From Dillenia suffruticosa (lineage: Eukaryota > Streptophyta > Magnoliopsida > Dilleniales > Dilleniaceae): a stretch of 64,000 nucleotides of DNA. The position numbers and the translations under genes are program-made. The stretch spans positions 1,684,001 through 1,748,000 of the forward strand of contig JAVTVX010000005.1 of NCBI GenBank assembly GCA_033439265.1. Reading direction: 5' to 3'. This document shows, one piece after another, positions 35,501-48,253 of the stretch (position 1 is the first letter of the stretch; every line of letters begins with the position of its first letter). Below the pieces are notes generated by a model that was not told where the DNA came from, did not search any database, and saw only the letters and a list, made by a program, of their open reading frames with translations.

Positions 35501-38500
35501 AAATCATCTAGCCCTAGCCCCTTCTCATTCTGCCCAAATAAGACTTTCAAGAAAGCTGTTCAAGACCTGAATGCTAGCACCTTCGCATTTCAATATGGCT
35601 ATTAGCATTGTTCTTTAGACAACTTGAAAAATGGGTAAAGGATTGACAATTTATGAAAGCCAATACAGAGTGGTGTCTTGGTTTATTAGGTAGATCTTGA
35701 AATAGATTGCAATTGAAAATGCAGCAAAAGTTTAAATCAGTCCCAAAAGGAAGCAGCAATTAGCACAATTCAAGAGCCCACCCAACAAATCAAAAGTCAA
35801 AATATGAAATAAATTTTAAAAAAAAGCATGATTCACATGGTCCATTTTTGTGTAATCTTCCACAAACCATTTAACAAAAAACACTCACCAATAAACTAAG
35901 TGGGTGTGGGAGAAGGTTAGAGTAGTAGAGTTTTATGATCATAAGTTTTGGTATACAGGTAAAGATAAAACTAAGAATGAGGTAGAAGTAATTGTATATA
36001 ATAATATAATAGAGGATATAATAGAGATAAGAAAGAAAGGAGATAAAATTATACTTGTCAAGTTAGTAGATGGAGAAAATGTAATTAATATAGTCAGTTT
36101 ATATGTGTCCAAAATAACTATAAATGCAATTAGTAAAAGACAATTTTGGAAAGATTTAGATTAATTTATACAAGTCATACTTAGTAGAGAGAAGTTATCT
36201 ATTGGAGGAGACTTAAATGGACATGTAGGAGAGAGGAATGAAGGATTCAAAATTGTAACTGGAAACTTTGGATTTGGCAGTAGGAATGAGGTAGAAGGTA
36301 CCATTTTAGACTTTGCCACAACATTCGATTTGATACTTGTAAACACATTTTTTTTTTAAAAAAAAGAAGTGCACTTAGTTACATATAGAAATATGTTTAA
36401 TACTAGCCAAATAGATTTTTTTCTCACTAGGAGAGGTGATAGAATGACTTGTAAAGATTGTAAAGTTATACCGGGGGAGAATATAGCAACTCAGCATAGA
36501 CTTCTAGTTTTAGATATACATGTGTTTAAAAGGCATAAAAAGTATCGTCCATTTGTGGAGTTAACGTGGAATATTAAAAGAGAAAATGTGACGACCTTTA
36601 AAGACAAATTAATTTAAGTAGCAAATTGGTTCACTAATGATGATTCGAAAATAATATGAAAAGAAATATCTACTAATATTAAGAGTATAGGTACGGAGGT
36701 TCGTGATGTGTCCAAGGGCCAGACCCCAATAGATAAGGAATTATGGTGGTCGAATAAAAAAATAAAAATTGCTATTCGAATTAAACAAGAGTGTTGTAGA
36801 AACCTTAAAGGTAATAGTAGTAAGGATGTATATGAAAAATACAAAAATGTAAAAAAAACTGGTGAAAAAATTTATCCAAGAATCAAAGAGCAAGATGTAT
36901 AATGAACTATACAAAAAACCGAAAACTAAAGACGGAGAAAAAGAGATCTACAAAATTACCAAACTAAAAGAGAGAAAAGGGAAAAGATCTAAATGGTGTT
37001 AAATATATTAAGAGTGGAATCAATAGTATATTTGTAAAGAATGAGGACATAAGCAAACGTTGGATGAATTATTTTGATAATCTCCTTAATGTTAAGAGTA
37101 TAACAGACATAGAAAATATCGAGATATCTGTAAAAGAAATTAATAGAGATTTAAACGTAAGATTCGTCCCCATGAAGTGAAGGAGGCTTTAAAGAGAATG
37201 AAAAATAATAAAGTCATAGGACCTAATGGCATTCCAATAAAAGTGTGAAAATGTTTGGATGAATTTGATATAATAACGTTAACGGATATTTTCAACAATA
37301 TTTGGCAAATCAAGAGAATGCCCCAAATATGGAGGAAGAGCATGATTGTACCACTATATAAGAATAAATGAGACATAAAAGATTGCTTTAATTATAGAGA
37401 AATTAAACTTATGATCCATACTATGAAACTATGAGAGAGAGTGATAAAGTATAAATTGAAATTAGAGATAAATATCTCAAAATCAATTTGGATTTATGTC
37501 AGGAAGATTTATCACGGAAGTAATCCACTTATTAACATTTAATGGAGATATATAGAGCACATAAGAGAAACGTACATATGGTATTCATTGATCTAGAAAA
37601 AATATATGATAGGGTTCTTAGAGATGTATTGTGATGGGCACCGATGAAAAAACGAATCTCCTTAAAATACATTAATCTCATTAGAGATATATATGAAGAA
37701 ACTGTAACCGATGTAAGAACATGCGAAGGTCTGAGCGATAGATTCTCCATTAATATTGAGGTTCATCAAGATTCGACATTAAGTCCCACCATTTTTACAA
37801 TAGTGATAAACGAAATCACAAAAAACATATAAGATGAAATATCACGGTGTATGTTTTTTACAAATGACATAGTGTTGGTTGATGAAACTAGGGAGGATAT
37901 TAGTGTTAAATTAGAGTTATGGAGGGTCACATTGAAATTCAAAGAGTTTAGATTGAGTAGATCAAAAACTAAGTATATGAGATGTATATTTAGCGACAAT
38001 CATCATAATGATGAAGAAACGATTATGTTAGATGGACAAGATATACCAAAAAGTGAACGATTTAGATATTTTGGTTCCATCATTTAAAGTGATGACAATA
38101 TAGATGAGATGTAAATTATAAGATTCAAGCGGATTAGATGAAATGGAGAAAGGTATCCGTAGTTCTTTCTGATCGCACGATGCCATTGCATTTGAAGGGA
38201 AAGTTTTATAGAATGACAGTAAAACCTGCACTATTGTATGGTACTGAGTACTGGGTTATTAAATAATAACAAAAAAAAACTGTAGCAGAAATGAAGATAT
38301 TTAAATGAATGTGTAACAAAACTAAAAAAGATAGAATTAAAAATGAATAGATTCATAACAAGTTAGGCGTTAATTCAATTGTGGATAAGATGCAGGAGTG
38401 TCGTCTGAGATGCTTTGACCATGTACAAAGAAGATCCAAAGGTGCATCAGTTAGAAGAATCGAAAACTTAAACATAGGAGAACTAATAAAATATAGAGGT

Positions 38501-41404
38501 AAACCGCTGAAAATTTGAATGCAAATTATCCGTAAAAATATGATAGTTAAGCGTTTAGACGAAAAGATGACCTTGATTAGGAATGGGTGACGTAAAAGAA
38601 TTTGCACAAATTAAACCAACATATTATATATATATATATATTTATTTTATTATTATTATTATTTTAATTATCTCTATATTTGTTTCTTAAATGACCGATC
38701 TTAATTGTTGGGATTAAATCTCAAATTGTTATTATTGTTGGACTCACCAATAAACTAGTGAACTTGCTAGATGACAATAATATCGTCCAACAAGGGAAAG
38801 ACTAAAACATTAGAAAGTCATTAGCCCTCCAAAACCATAGAAACCAATATAATCTAGCCAAAACTGCTGATTAAACAGATAAACAATGCCTTATGATGCA
38901 GCAACAGGACTATGTTTTAGAAACAGTAGCACATTCTCCAACAATTTATTGCATGATGTAATTTTAACAACTTTATCAGTAGAAGGATTTTTGTTTTCAC
39001 CAAACTAAACTGCAAGAGATGCATGAAGCCATGCCGACAATAAGTACACAGCATTACAATATATCAGATGGGATATAAGTCTATTTAAGAATTATCAAGC
39101 CTCCGATCATGCCAAAGTCCTTCAACTTAAAAGATTTTCAAGCATGTAGAGAATGAGTAGGTTCTCAAACCAACAATTTTTGCACTTCAATAAAGAAAAT
39201 AATGATTTTAAGGTTAAGGCCACCACTGAGAATCTTTGATGCCAATTGCTTTTGCTTCACTGTTCTAACCATGTTTAACAATATAGGGACACAGATCTTG
39301 AAGGCATATCAAACATTGCTCCTAAGAATCTAGAATAACTTAATTAATTCGATTTCGATCCACTTGAAATTCAAGATAACAATGCTAGGTGAGAAATGGG
39401 CAGCAGGAAATAATAGAACTCACCTCGCGAATGATTTGCTTTACTGATTTCTTGAAGGGAACAACCAAATCCACATTGATTCCTTGATTGTCTGCAAGGA
39501 AGTCATCATCATCATCCTCCATGTTTGCACGAGGTTCCAACAGCGGCAAGTAATACATCAGAAATGACCTCAAGGATGTCATTGCGAGAGCCCTGAACCC
39601 AAATGCCGAGAATAAAGGTTTCAGCTCTATTTTGTATTCTTTAGGGTATCCGAAAGAATCGTGTGGAGAGATATCTTCAGATACGCCTTTGTTAATTCCA
39701 GATACACTTTGTAATCTGGAAATGTAGTCTTCACTAAGTCCTGCTGCAGCATCACAATAAACAACTGATATTCCACCATTACTGCATATGACCTTACAAG
39801 TTAACACATGCCAATAGCTTTGACCACAAGTTCAAACACCACATAAGCATGCATGCACATATTAAGAACCATAGGGCCCACTATGAATATCAGAATTGAA
39901 CTTTTCCAGCAGAACACCAAGTTTCTGAATATAAAAGTTTGAATTATATGGAGTAATAATAACCTAGTTATAAGCTGATGAATCTGCTGAAGGTCGTGCA
40001 TATCAACAGATGGTCAATATTCTTTATTAAGAATATAGAAACCACTACCCTCTGACTGGACTTCACAATCTTATATCAGATAAGTTGCTTCACATTTACC
40101 TGGCTCAAACCTCTTTGCCTGAAGGGCCATATTAGTTCTGTACGTCCAGGAATTATATTCACAAACTGAAAAGTCCAATCATCTAATTTCACAGCAATCA
40201 CAAAAAGAAGAAGATTCATTCCAAATGAGTCTAAAGGAATAATGCCCAAATGTCACCTAAATTTCTTACTGATCCCATGAACCAATCAAATATTTGAAAA
40301 TCCAGAAGCCTCGAGGAGCACCAGCGGTATTACTCAAATCTCTTTTCCTAAAAAATGCTTATATCTTGCCAAACCATGTGCTTGATCTTACAATTTGCAA
40401 ATAGGAGCTCCACCAATTTAAGAAAAGATGTGGTGAAGTGAAAGAAACTTTGGATTAAATACGAACTGAATATTTACTTCAACATTAAATTGAATGCCAT
40501 GAAATTGAAGCTACAAATAAGAGCCTACTGTTAACTATCAACTAACAGTTCCAAAGACTAATCACATTAAAGTCAAGGATGACCGGTTCAAAAAACTTGT
40601 TAATCTCAGCTCTCTAAGATGTAAACAAAAAGAAAGGTGCTGCAACCCCATACTAAAAGGACAAGCTCTACCATTACCCAACTATTTAAGATTCAATCCT
40701 TAGTACATAAAACAAAAACAAACAAGACTATGTCCAACAAATAATACATAGATACTGCATGAATCATTCTAGAACAATTCTAAATAGGATTATAGATGCA
40801 TCCACCTCAAAGTTTTGACTGGTAAAACCTATCTAGTTTTTTCTCTATCTGTTTGGTGTTGTTTTTGGTCGCATTTATATACGCCTAAAAGATGGCGGCT
40901 GGGATTTCCAAAGTCACAAAAAACATGAAAGTAAAAAAAAAAAAAAAAAAAAAAAATCCAAAAAGAGTATGAATTCATGATTCGCAATCCCACCGTCATC
41001 AAAAACATCAACAAAGGTTAAATTCAACATTCAATTTACCTCATTTTCTTATTTCGGACAAGATTGAATTCAATTAGTTTTGCTCAATCAGACTAATATA
41101 CCAAATTAACCTAATTAACCAAATATATATATAACACATTAAAACAAGAAATGGGCAGAAAACAACCATGCAGCAAAAAATTCATAATGATAAACAGATG
41201 GGTGTAATAAAAGAAAAGAGTAGTGAGACGAAACATCAAGTACCCAAAAACCCTAGAAACAAAAGGGGTTGCAGAAGCAAAATAAGCGGCAGCCGCTGTA
41301 GTAGCGAGTTTGTCAGCAAACAAACCCGAGGAATGAAACACTTTTGATGAATGCAACGTTGGATCCTTCCTTAATAGATCGAAAACTATTGCTATTCCCG
41401 CCAT
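32540..41404 (-). CDS. conserved plant membrane protein with Tim17-like glycine-rich C-terminus; one-base frame break in exon 5
   Basis: Six minus-strand exons: 41404-41244, 39781-39424, 33438-33354, 33160-33074, 32976-32735 and 32616-32540. All junctions are in phase, giving about 336 residues if one missing base is allowed for. The N-terminus MAGIAIVFDLLRKDP, then GISVVYCDAAAGLSEDYISR, LKPLFSAF, SLRSFLMYYLPLLEPR, VPFKKSVKQIIRE, QRMAWKLLKDVPRSAMRKAQ and GHFLGVAASWMVQV match a conserved plant protein I remember only as uncharacterised. The C-terminus CGASLVFASIGAGIGAT...TGQWIG...VGDLAGPIIVA resembles Tim17/Tim22/Tim23-type glycine-rich membrane helices, but no function is established. In exon 5 the A-run at 32914-32917 is one base short of the frame needed to join VTIETYR to FRSLLKP. 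This is either a mutation or a sequencing error. Intron 2 is 6 kb and carries a SINE and a LINE. Confidence 0.75.
33968..33993. repeat. (AG)n microsatellite in intron 2
   Basis: A short AG run just outside the Au-like SINE. Confidence 0.9.
34014..34209 (-). mobile_element. Au-type SINE with 14 bp target-site duplication
   Basis: A 196 bp tRNA-derived SINE read on the minus strand. The A box TGGCGCAACGGTGG lies at 34174-34187 and the B box GGTTCGAGGTG at about 34133-34143. Then come GGAAACAACCTCTTTGC, TGCAAGGGAAAGACTGCGTA and a GTGTACCGGGTG end, the arrangement of plant Au SINEs as I remember it. It is flanked by perfect copies of TCATGATGATGTGT (34000-34013 and 34210-34223). It lies in intron 2 of the Tim17-like gene, in the same orientation as that gene. 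Confidence 0.85.
34224..35882. other. intron 2 sequence between SINE and LINE
   Basis: Non-coding intron DNA of the minus-strand gene. Short open frames on both strands here show no family features. Confidence 0.5.
35899..38741 (+). mobile_element. decayed RTE-like LINE (endonuclease-reverse transcriptase) with 16 bp target-site duplication
   Basis: A non-LTR retrotransposon of about 2.84 kb flanked by perfect ACTCACCAATAAACTA copies (35883-35898 and 38742-38757). Fragments in three frames give, in order, the endonuclease (GDKIILVKLVDGENVINIVS, then GGDLNGHVGERN, SQIDFFLTRRGDR, CKVIPGENIATQHRLLVLD) and the reverse transcriptase (VKEALKRMKNNKVIGPNGIP, MVFIDLEKIYDRVLRD, MFFTNDIVLVDETRED, FRLSRSKTKYM, SERFRYFGSII). 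The RT active site, normally FADD, reads FTND, and many stops break the frame, so it is inactive. The 3' end finishes in ATTGTT/ATTGTTG-like short repeats, as in RTE-type elements, not in a poly-A. The 5' end lacks an extended leader and the copy is probably truncated. It is inserted in intron 2 of the Tim17-like gene, opposite to transcription. Confidence 0.9.
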
Positions 41405-43052
41405 TGTTTCTCAAAAACTCAACAAAAGAATTTAAAAAGGAAAACCCTTTTTTCCTTTGGATTAAACGATTTTCATGAAGAAAGTCGTTGAAGTGATTAC
41501 AGTTTCTGTGATGGATCTGTCCCTTCAATCCTTAACTCAGACTAGGGTTTGGAACCACCGACCATATCGTATCTGTAACGTCTAAAGAAGAGAGAGAGAG
41601 AGAGACCGTTAACCCGCGCGGCAGGAAACTGAGTTGTGGCCTCGAAAATCAAACATCACGTGAAAATTGGCCTTTTTATTTTTTCATCGGTACAAAAATA
41701 TATAAAAAAAAAAATTCCTCTTTAAAATCCATTATTTGGCAAAATTTTTAATTTTTTTAAATAAAAGACAAAATATACAAATAACGATATAAACAAAATG
41801 CTAATAAGTATATTAAAATAAAATAAATTTAAATGTGACAAAATCAAAACAACATAGTGTTACTCATTTAATAATAAAATATAATATACCTGTATAAAAA
41901 ATAATTTATTTTATATTTAATATAGTTTTCAAATATATTGTAATTAATATCATTAAAATTAGTTCCATTAACTCGTCACACTTGAAATAATTATTTATAA
42001 AAGAATTTTATTAAATTCATGGCCTAATCAGCCTCGTTATTGGGCCATGCTACCCTTTGGAAAAGGTTAAAACAAATTAAAAGAAAATTACAAAAATTTG
42101 AGAATCAAAATAATAAGACATTGTCTCCATAATATTTGTTATAAAATAATCAGATTTTACAATTCAAAATTTTTTATATAAAAAAATTTAAATTTTTATT
42201 ATATTAATAATTTTTCATTATTAAAAAATATACTTAATTTTAATTAAATTTGTTCTCAGAAATTTTAAAAATAATTGTCAAATTCTTTTCAAAATAGCAT
42301 GCCTAAAAAGATGTCAAAAAAGTACTTATTGAAACAATAGTAATAAGTTTTAAGCTTTTTATTAAAATAATTTTATATCACAGTGGATACAATTTTTTAT
42401 AAAATGTTTTTATTTTTAATTAATTATAAAAAATTGTTTTGATACCAAATATATACCATCTTATACAAATTTTTTATTATTAATTGATAAAATACTATTT
42501 TTAAAATAAAAAGAATTGAAATACTCGAATGAATTTGATTGGTATTTGAAAATCAGAATTAAATTTGAAACAAAAATTCTTAAAAAGTAAATTTCAGAAA
42601 TCTATATATTCACTTGAATTTTAAAAATTTCATAATTTTAGAGTTTTATTTATAAATTTTATTTCCATTCTATTAATCTAAACTTATTGTCAATTTGATT
42701 GTTGATTTTGATTTATTTTAACCGAACTTGACTAAAAATTAGAAGGGAAAAAAAAGACATGATTTTCGTTGACCAGCGAAATTGACTAGGGATCGGGGGG
42801 CCTCAAACTCGATCATCGTCTTCCCGGAGGATAAAATTATTTTCCCACCCCAAACGAACAAATCCTTAGGCATTCAAATTTCAAAATCCCGCCAAGTCGT
42901 AAACTTTAACCCTTGGAATGGAACCCTAAAGAAATCACAGCGCCATCATTAGACTTTTGAAAAATCCTCGTCCCGCTGTGGTTTGCAAACCTAGGGTTTT
43001 GGATTTCAAGGAATTTTAGTTTCTGGGGTTTCAGATTTCTCTGCGGGCGAGG
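41405..43052. other. divergent intergenic region between the Tim17-like gene and WSS1A
   Basis: About 1.65 kb separating two divergently transcribed genes. It should hold both promoters. AAACCCTA/TAGGGTTT-type telo-box sequences occur at both edges (near 41,544 and 42,990), and a short GA tract lies at 41,590-41,605. The middle is very AT-rich. No clear TATA box was assigned. Confidence 0.5.
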
Positions 43053-46000
43053 ATGGATTTGGGGGATCTGAACAAGGTTTGGGAAATCAAAACTTTGAAG
43101 AAGGTCGGAGAAGACGAAGCCAGGAAGATTCTAGATCGTATTGCGAAGCAAGTTCAGCCGATTATGAAGAAACACGGTTGGAGGGTTAAGCTTCTCGCCG
43201 AATTCTGGTATTTTATTTTTATTTTATATCATCTTCTTTAAAAGTTATTCACCGCATTTAATTTCAAACCCTAATTTGTTGAATTCTGGGATTTTCTATT
43301 AATTTCGTTTTTTTTCCCTCCTGAACTCTGATATTGAGAAATTAGTAATTCAATTTGAAATACTAAATCACATATGCTAAGTGGGAATGAGTGGATTCAT
43401 CATCAGTGGGTTCGATTTTTGGTAACCCTATAATTAGAAATTAATAGTCATTGTTAGTGATCGTTTTGGGACACTAAAAAAAGAAAAATAATATATTGTA
43501 GTAATTGTTCTGGGATTGATTTTGTGTTGATTTTATGGTGTTTTTGAATCGTGATATTAGAAACTGAGTTAATGCCATCCAAACTCCTTGATTAATCAAT
43601 GCTAACTGGAAATACACTGGATTTTTTTTTTGTTTTTTTTTGGATTAGTGGAATTTTGGTCTCCTTCTGTGTTGATACTTAATGCTTTCTTTGTCTATTC
43701 TACCATTTCCAGTCCGAAGAATCCTGCCCTTCAAGGGTTGAATGTCGGAGGTGGAGTGGAAATAAAGTTGAGGCTTCGTAGGCCAAATAGGGATTGGGAT
43801 TTCTTTCCTTTTGATCAGATTCTTGATACGATGCTTCACGAGCTGTGCCATAATGTTTATGGCCCTCACAATGCTAGTTTCTACAAGCTCTGGGATGAAC
43901 TCAGACAGGTAACTTCCATTCTGTCTCACACTTGGAATCTGCTGTGATGGCATAATGTGAAGGACCGTTGTTGTTGATTAGTAATAATCATTGTTAGAAT
44001 TGTAACCCAAGAGGATGCTTTTCAACTGGAGAACAAATATTATTATCTATTCAAGAGCAAGATTATAAGTTATACAATTACCAAATTGAAGGTTACTTTG
44101 TCCTCCCTTCTGTTTTCTTGAATTGGATCTTAAGTTCCATCTGATGTAATGCTTGACATAGTGCTCTTTTCTTTGGACGACGACAATCACCTGATCTATG
44201 ATTTGTTTTTCTGTGAATAACAAGTAAACAAATGCCATGACTGTGTGTATCCCATTGTTTTGCCTCTTAGCTCCCTACATGCTAACATGTTGGAAACTTT
44301 TTCCCTGTCCATTTGAAACCTTGATTGTTCAAATCTACCTTCCAAATCCTACATATTTCTCTGTGGAGTTTTAGTTTGATCATCCAAGTTTGTTGAAATC
44401 AGGACTTTATCTGATGGGTATGAACATAAATTCATCCAGGGTTATTTTTATCATGCATGAAATTATTATGCAGGAATGCGAGGAGCTGATGTCCAAGGGA
44501 ATAACAGGATCTGGGCAGGGTTTTGATCTTCCTGGTCGGCGTCTAGGAGGTTTCACCCGCTACCCTCCTCCTCCATCACTCCGCCAAGCTGCACTATCTG
44601 CTGCAGAAGAGAGAGCATGCAAGGGATCTCTACTCTCATCTGGACCTATACGTCTTGGTGGTGACTTCAATATCAGGAATGCACTTACTCCAATCCAAGC
44701 AGCTGCAATGGCTGCTGAAAGAAGATTACAGGATGACTTGTGGTGCGGTTCCCACTCCTATACAGATTCTGAAGAAAAAGAAAATATCTCTGATGTGTCC
44801 AACAGTAGGCAAAGTGCTGGAAGCTCAAGCATGGGTTTAGATCCGTCCAACTTGGATGCAACGTCACGAAAAAGGAATCGTGATTCAGACAACAGTTCAT
44901 CATCTCAATCATCAACTGGTCATCAATCCAGCTTTGTGGATTTAACGGTTAAAGATTCAGTACATGGGTCAATTCCTAATCATAATCCACCTAATGCATC
45001 TCAAATGTGGGAGTGTGAAGCCTGCACTTTGTTGAATCTGGTAAAACCATGTCCTCCTTTGTTCATTTTACTCTATTTATTCATGGTTGCCAGTTTATTC
45101 ATTTGATTTTATAATTGTTTTGTGTTTTTTTTTGGCCAAGTGAGGATAAATTCTAGAATTGTGCACATCATTCTGTTTTCACAATACCGTGAGGAGCGGC
45201 TATGTGTTGGTCCGTCCTTAGATCGGAGGGTCTTCTGATAATATTTAGTACTAAAGCATTTCTGCATGGCTTTGTTCCCTTGCTCCATTCTGCAACTCAT
45301 CATGTCTTGGCTTAAAGCCATAGTCAGAGTAGTCTATTAATCCCAAAGTAAGTTTCTGTTGAAAAGAATTTGTTTATGGAATTGGAGCAAAAATTCTTTG
45401 GTATGATTTGATCCTCTTGAGATGGGAGAAATGAATCTTAATTGCTAGTATGTGATGTATGTTAATCTTTGTGTTTTGATTAGTCATTGTTGCAGGGGCA
45501 GTACATGCATTTCCTAAACCAGGTTGCCCCTTAAATAGAAGCATAAATGAGCATTATTATTTGCTATTACACTAGTGAGCATCTTGCAAAAGGGCTTTTG
45601 CAGATCTCTCTGTCCTAATTTCTGTCACCCATGAATTTGATCCGTGCTGAGTTTGTAATGCTAGCTTAAGTTATCTGGTGGAGTGATCATATTTCCCTTC
45701 TTTTTTGGGGCTCATTTCAGCATTTTGCTATAGCTTGTTTCAGTGGTGAACATCTAGCGAAAGGGCTTTAGCATATATCCATGTCCCAGTCTCCGCCCCT
45801 TGCAAATTTGATACCTGCCAAGTTTGTAAGAAAATACGAGCTGTAGTTATCAGGTGGCATGAGTATATATATATTTATTTTATTTTATATTTTTGCTTAT
45901 TTCAGTGTTTAGGCATCCATAATATTCCCTGATTTCTGCGCTTTAATGTTCAGCCAGAGAATTCTAATCATGTGGTCCTTTCGAACAACTTTAATCTATT

Positions 46001-47019
46001 GCAGTGTTTCATTTAACATTTCCCTTGTAGACTTCGTTTAATTTGTTGTTGTTGTTCCTTCTTTCCCAGTCTTTTTCGTCTTTTGGCAGCTAAAACTAGC
46101 TCTAGCCATGGCTGATGGTCTTTGAAAAAGGTATTTCTGTAGGTTTTCGATGCAGGTCTCTGATTAGCAGTGGTTCCAAGTGTTCAAATTGAGCGGAATT
46201 TTTTTTGCGCTTGTATAAAACATTAACTGACTTGATTATGTTGCACTTTGTAATGATATTATCAACTTATTGCATGCTGTTGAATTACTGGTCAAAGCCT
46301 ATTTCTTTAGTTTTTAAAAATGGACAAACAGTTTATTCTGCCCTTGTAGCCTGAACTAATGTTTGACTACATTGAAATGATTGGGTCTTGCCTTGTATCT
46401 TTCCGATGTCGAATCTTGTGTTTTGTTACATAAGCCCCACCCCCAACAAAAATAAATAAATAAATAAATAATTCCCAATCTGAGGATAGCTGCATTTGCT
46501 GACATTTGTAACCTAATTGAGTTGAACTGCTGCATGGACTTGACGAGCTCTACATCAATTTATTAGTGTTGCTTTGGCATTATATTATCATATTTCAGTA
46601 AGCATTCTGTGATTTATCTTTTACTTTTATTCTCTTTGAACTGCTTATAACAAGAGCTAGTTCATTGATGTCGCATTGAAGATCCTCATATGGCTTACTC
46701 TCATGTCCTGATTCATCTTTTCTGTAATGTTCAACAATTTCTAAGCACAAAATTATTGCCCTTGTGCTGCCTTTGGCCCAGAACTTGTATGGCTGATTTC
46801 TTTGTGAATGATGTTGGATGCCTGCAGTCGTTGGCTCCAATATGCGATGCTTGTGGAAATGCGAAGCCCAAAGATGCTGGGGTCAAGTATAATTTCTGGT
46901 CATGTAAATTCTGTACTCTAGATAATAGTGTGAAGCTAGACAAATGTTCAGCCTGTGAGCAGTGGAGATACTCATATGGCCCCCCAGTATCAACCAGAGC
47001 ACCCAATTGTGGCACTTGA
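43053..47019 (+). CDS. WSS1A: WSS1A, DNA-dependent metalloprotease (WLM domain, RanBP2-type zinc fingers)
   Basis: A nuclear protease of the Wss1/SPRTN type that degrades proteins crosslinked to DNA. Four exons join in phase: 43053-43207, 43713-43908, 44474-45040 and 46828-47019, giving 369 residues. The WLM domain has VWEIKTLKK, LNVGGGVEIKLRLRRP and the zinc site HELCHNVYGPH (His94, Glu95, His98, His104), followed by FYKLWDELR. The middle has GRRLGGF and a basic RKRNR (about 249-253). A likely SUMO-interacting motif FVDLT lies at about 271-275. Two RanBP2-type zinc fingers follow: WECEACTLLNL...CDACG, which spans the exon 3/4 junction, and WSCKFCTLDNS...CSACE. All catalytic and zinc-binding residues are present. 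The third intron is unusually long at 1.8 kb. The minus-strand frames over the gene are shadows. Confidence 0.94.
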
Positions 47020-47314
47020 AAACCCTTCTGAGGTGGCTTAGTTAAGAATATCTTCCTCCTTTCTGAACCATGTACCAGATATGCTGGATTGCGGACCAAA
47101 TGGTGTCTATACTTGCTACTCATCACATTGGCTTGATATGTAATCTATATCGAACTTTCTGCAACACCTTGGTTGCACCTACATTTACTCGCAATATAAT
47201 TAAAAATGTTGCATATTCTTCTTTAATTTCTGCTTCTGGTTCATCTTTGAGTCAATCATAATTACTAGAGGATCTGCTGTTTGACTTGTACTTTGCATTG
47301 AGAAGCAGAATTTA

Positions 47315-47541
47315 CCGATGTGGGTTGGATCAATTGGATGTGGGATTGAGTTCTCTTAACCATGACCGAGGTTCGACTCCTGTTGGGAGTATCGGGCTCT
47401 CATGTGTATGGAGCGTTTCCCGTTGGGAGGTCCGTCCTCCGAAAAGGAGTCACTGCAGTGGTCGGTCCGGATTAATCAGGGCGAAATCCGAGATATTGAG
47501 CGGTGTCCAACACATGGTATAAAAAAAAAAAAGAAAAAAAA
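47315..47541 (+). mobile_element. tRNA-derived SINE with perfect 14 bp target-site duplication
   Basis: A 227 bp element starting CCGATGTGGG. The A-box-like TTGGATCAATTGG lies at 47325-47337, the B box GGTTCGACTCC at about 47370-47380, and an interrupted poly-A tail at 47520-47541. It is flanked by perfect AGAAGCAGAATTTA copies (47301-47314 and 47542-47555). It is not of the Au type. The same family recurs in older copies at 27.2 kb and probably at 14.4, 16.6 and 26.7 kb. It lies just past WSS1A, close to its likely 3' end. Confidence 0.85.
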
Positions 47542-47555
47542 AGAAGCAGAATTTA

Positions 47556-48253
47556 TTTAAAACGAACCAATTGTTTCTTAAAAAGGTCTGCTATGTTCAT
47601 CCGGGAGTCAGTTGACCTGCAACCATGTACAATAACTTGCAAAGAACCGCATTGTAACCATGGAGAGAAGCTTGGCCCATGCGGCCCAACCATTGATCGG
47701 GCCTGACCAAACCCAAGGGTGCATTTTGTGCCTGCCAACTCCTGGCAGACAAACTCAGGCCCAGTAGAGGAATGCGCACCTGCGGAGTGATGTAGACTCG
47801 ATATGTGCGGTCTTGACCCAGTTCAGATTCAGATGTACTTTTCTCGACCCGGCTAACATCAAGTTCAGGTCATCTCCTCCGCATGAAATTTTATTTTATT
47901 TTTGGTAAAACATGAAATTTTATTAGTTGCAAAGCATGATTGTTCGGGAAATTTTGAGATCATAAAAAATTTAATTTTTGTTTATAAAATTTTCTATTTT
48001 TATGTAAAAAATATTATAAAAAATAAAATAAGATAAAATAAAAAAGTTGAACTACGTTAAAATAAGTTAGAATTATCTACAGAGGGCCATAATATATCCC
48101 ACCTCAAATTCCCGAAATGTTCACATTAAAGTATAGTAGTCATATCATCTTTTCCCAACAAAAAAAAAAAAGAAAAAAAGAAAAACCAAAACAAAACAAA
48201 AAGCAAAAACAAAAGCAAGATGTCTGCCAGTGGCCACAATTTTGTGGAATAGA
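47556..48253. other. intergenic AT-rich DNA
   Basis: No gene recognised between the SINE and the agenet/BAH-like pseudogene. An A-rich stretch at 48,158-48,215 precedes the pseudogene. Confidence 0.5.

Noticed and set aside
47325..47380. possible tRNA gene
   Set aside because: A and B boxes are present, but no cloverleaf or acceptor stem follows. The poly-A tail and target-site duplication show it is a SINE.
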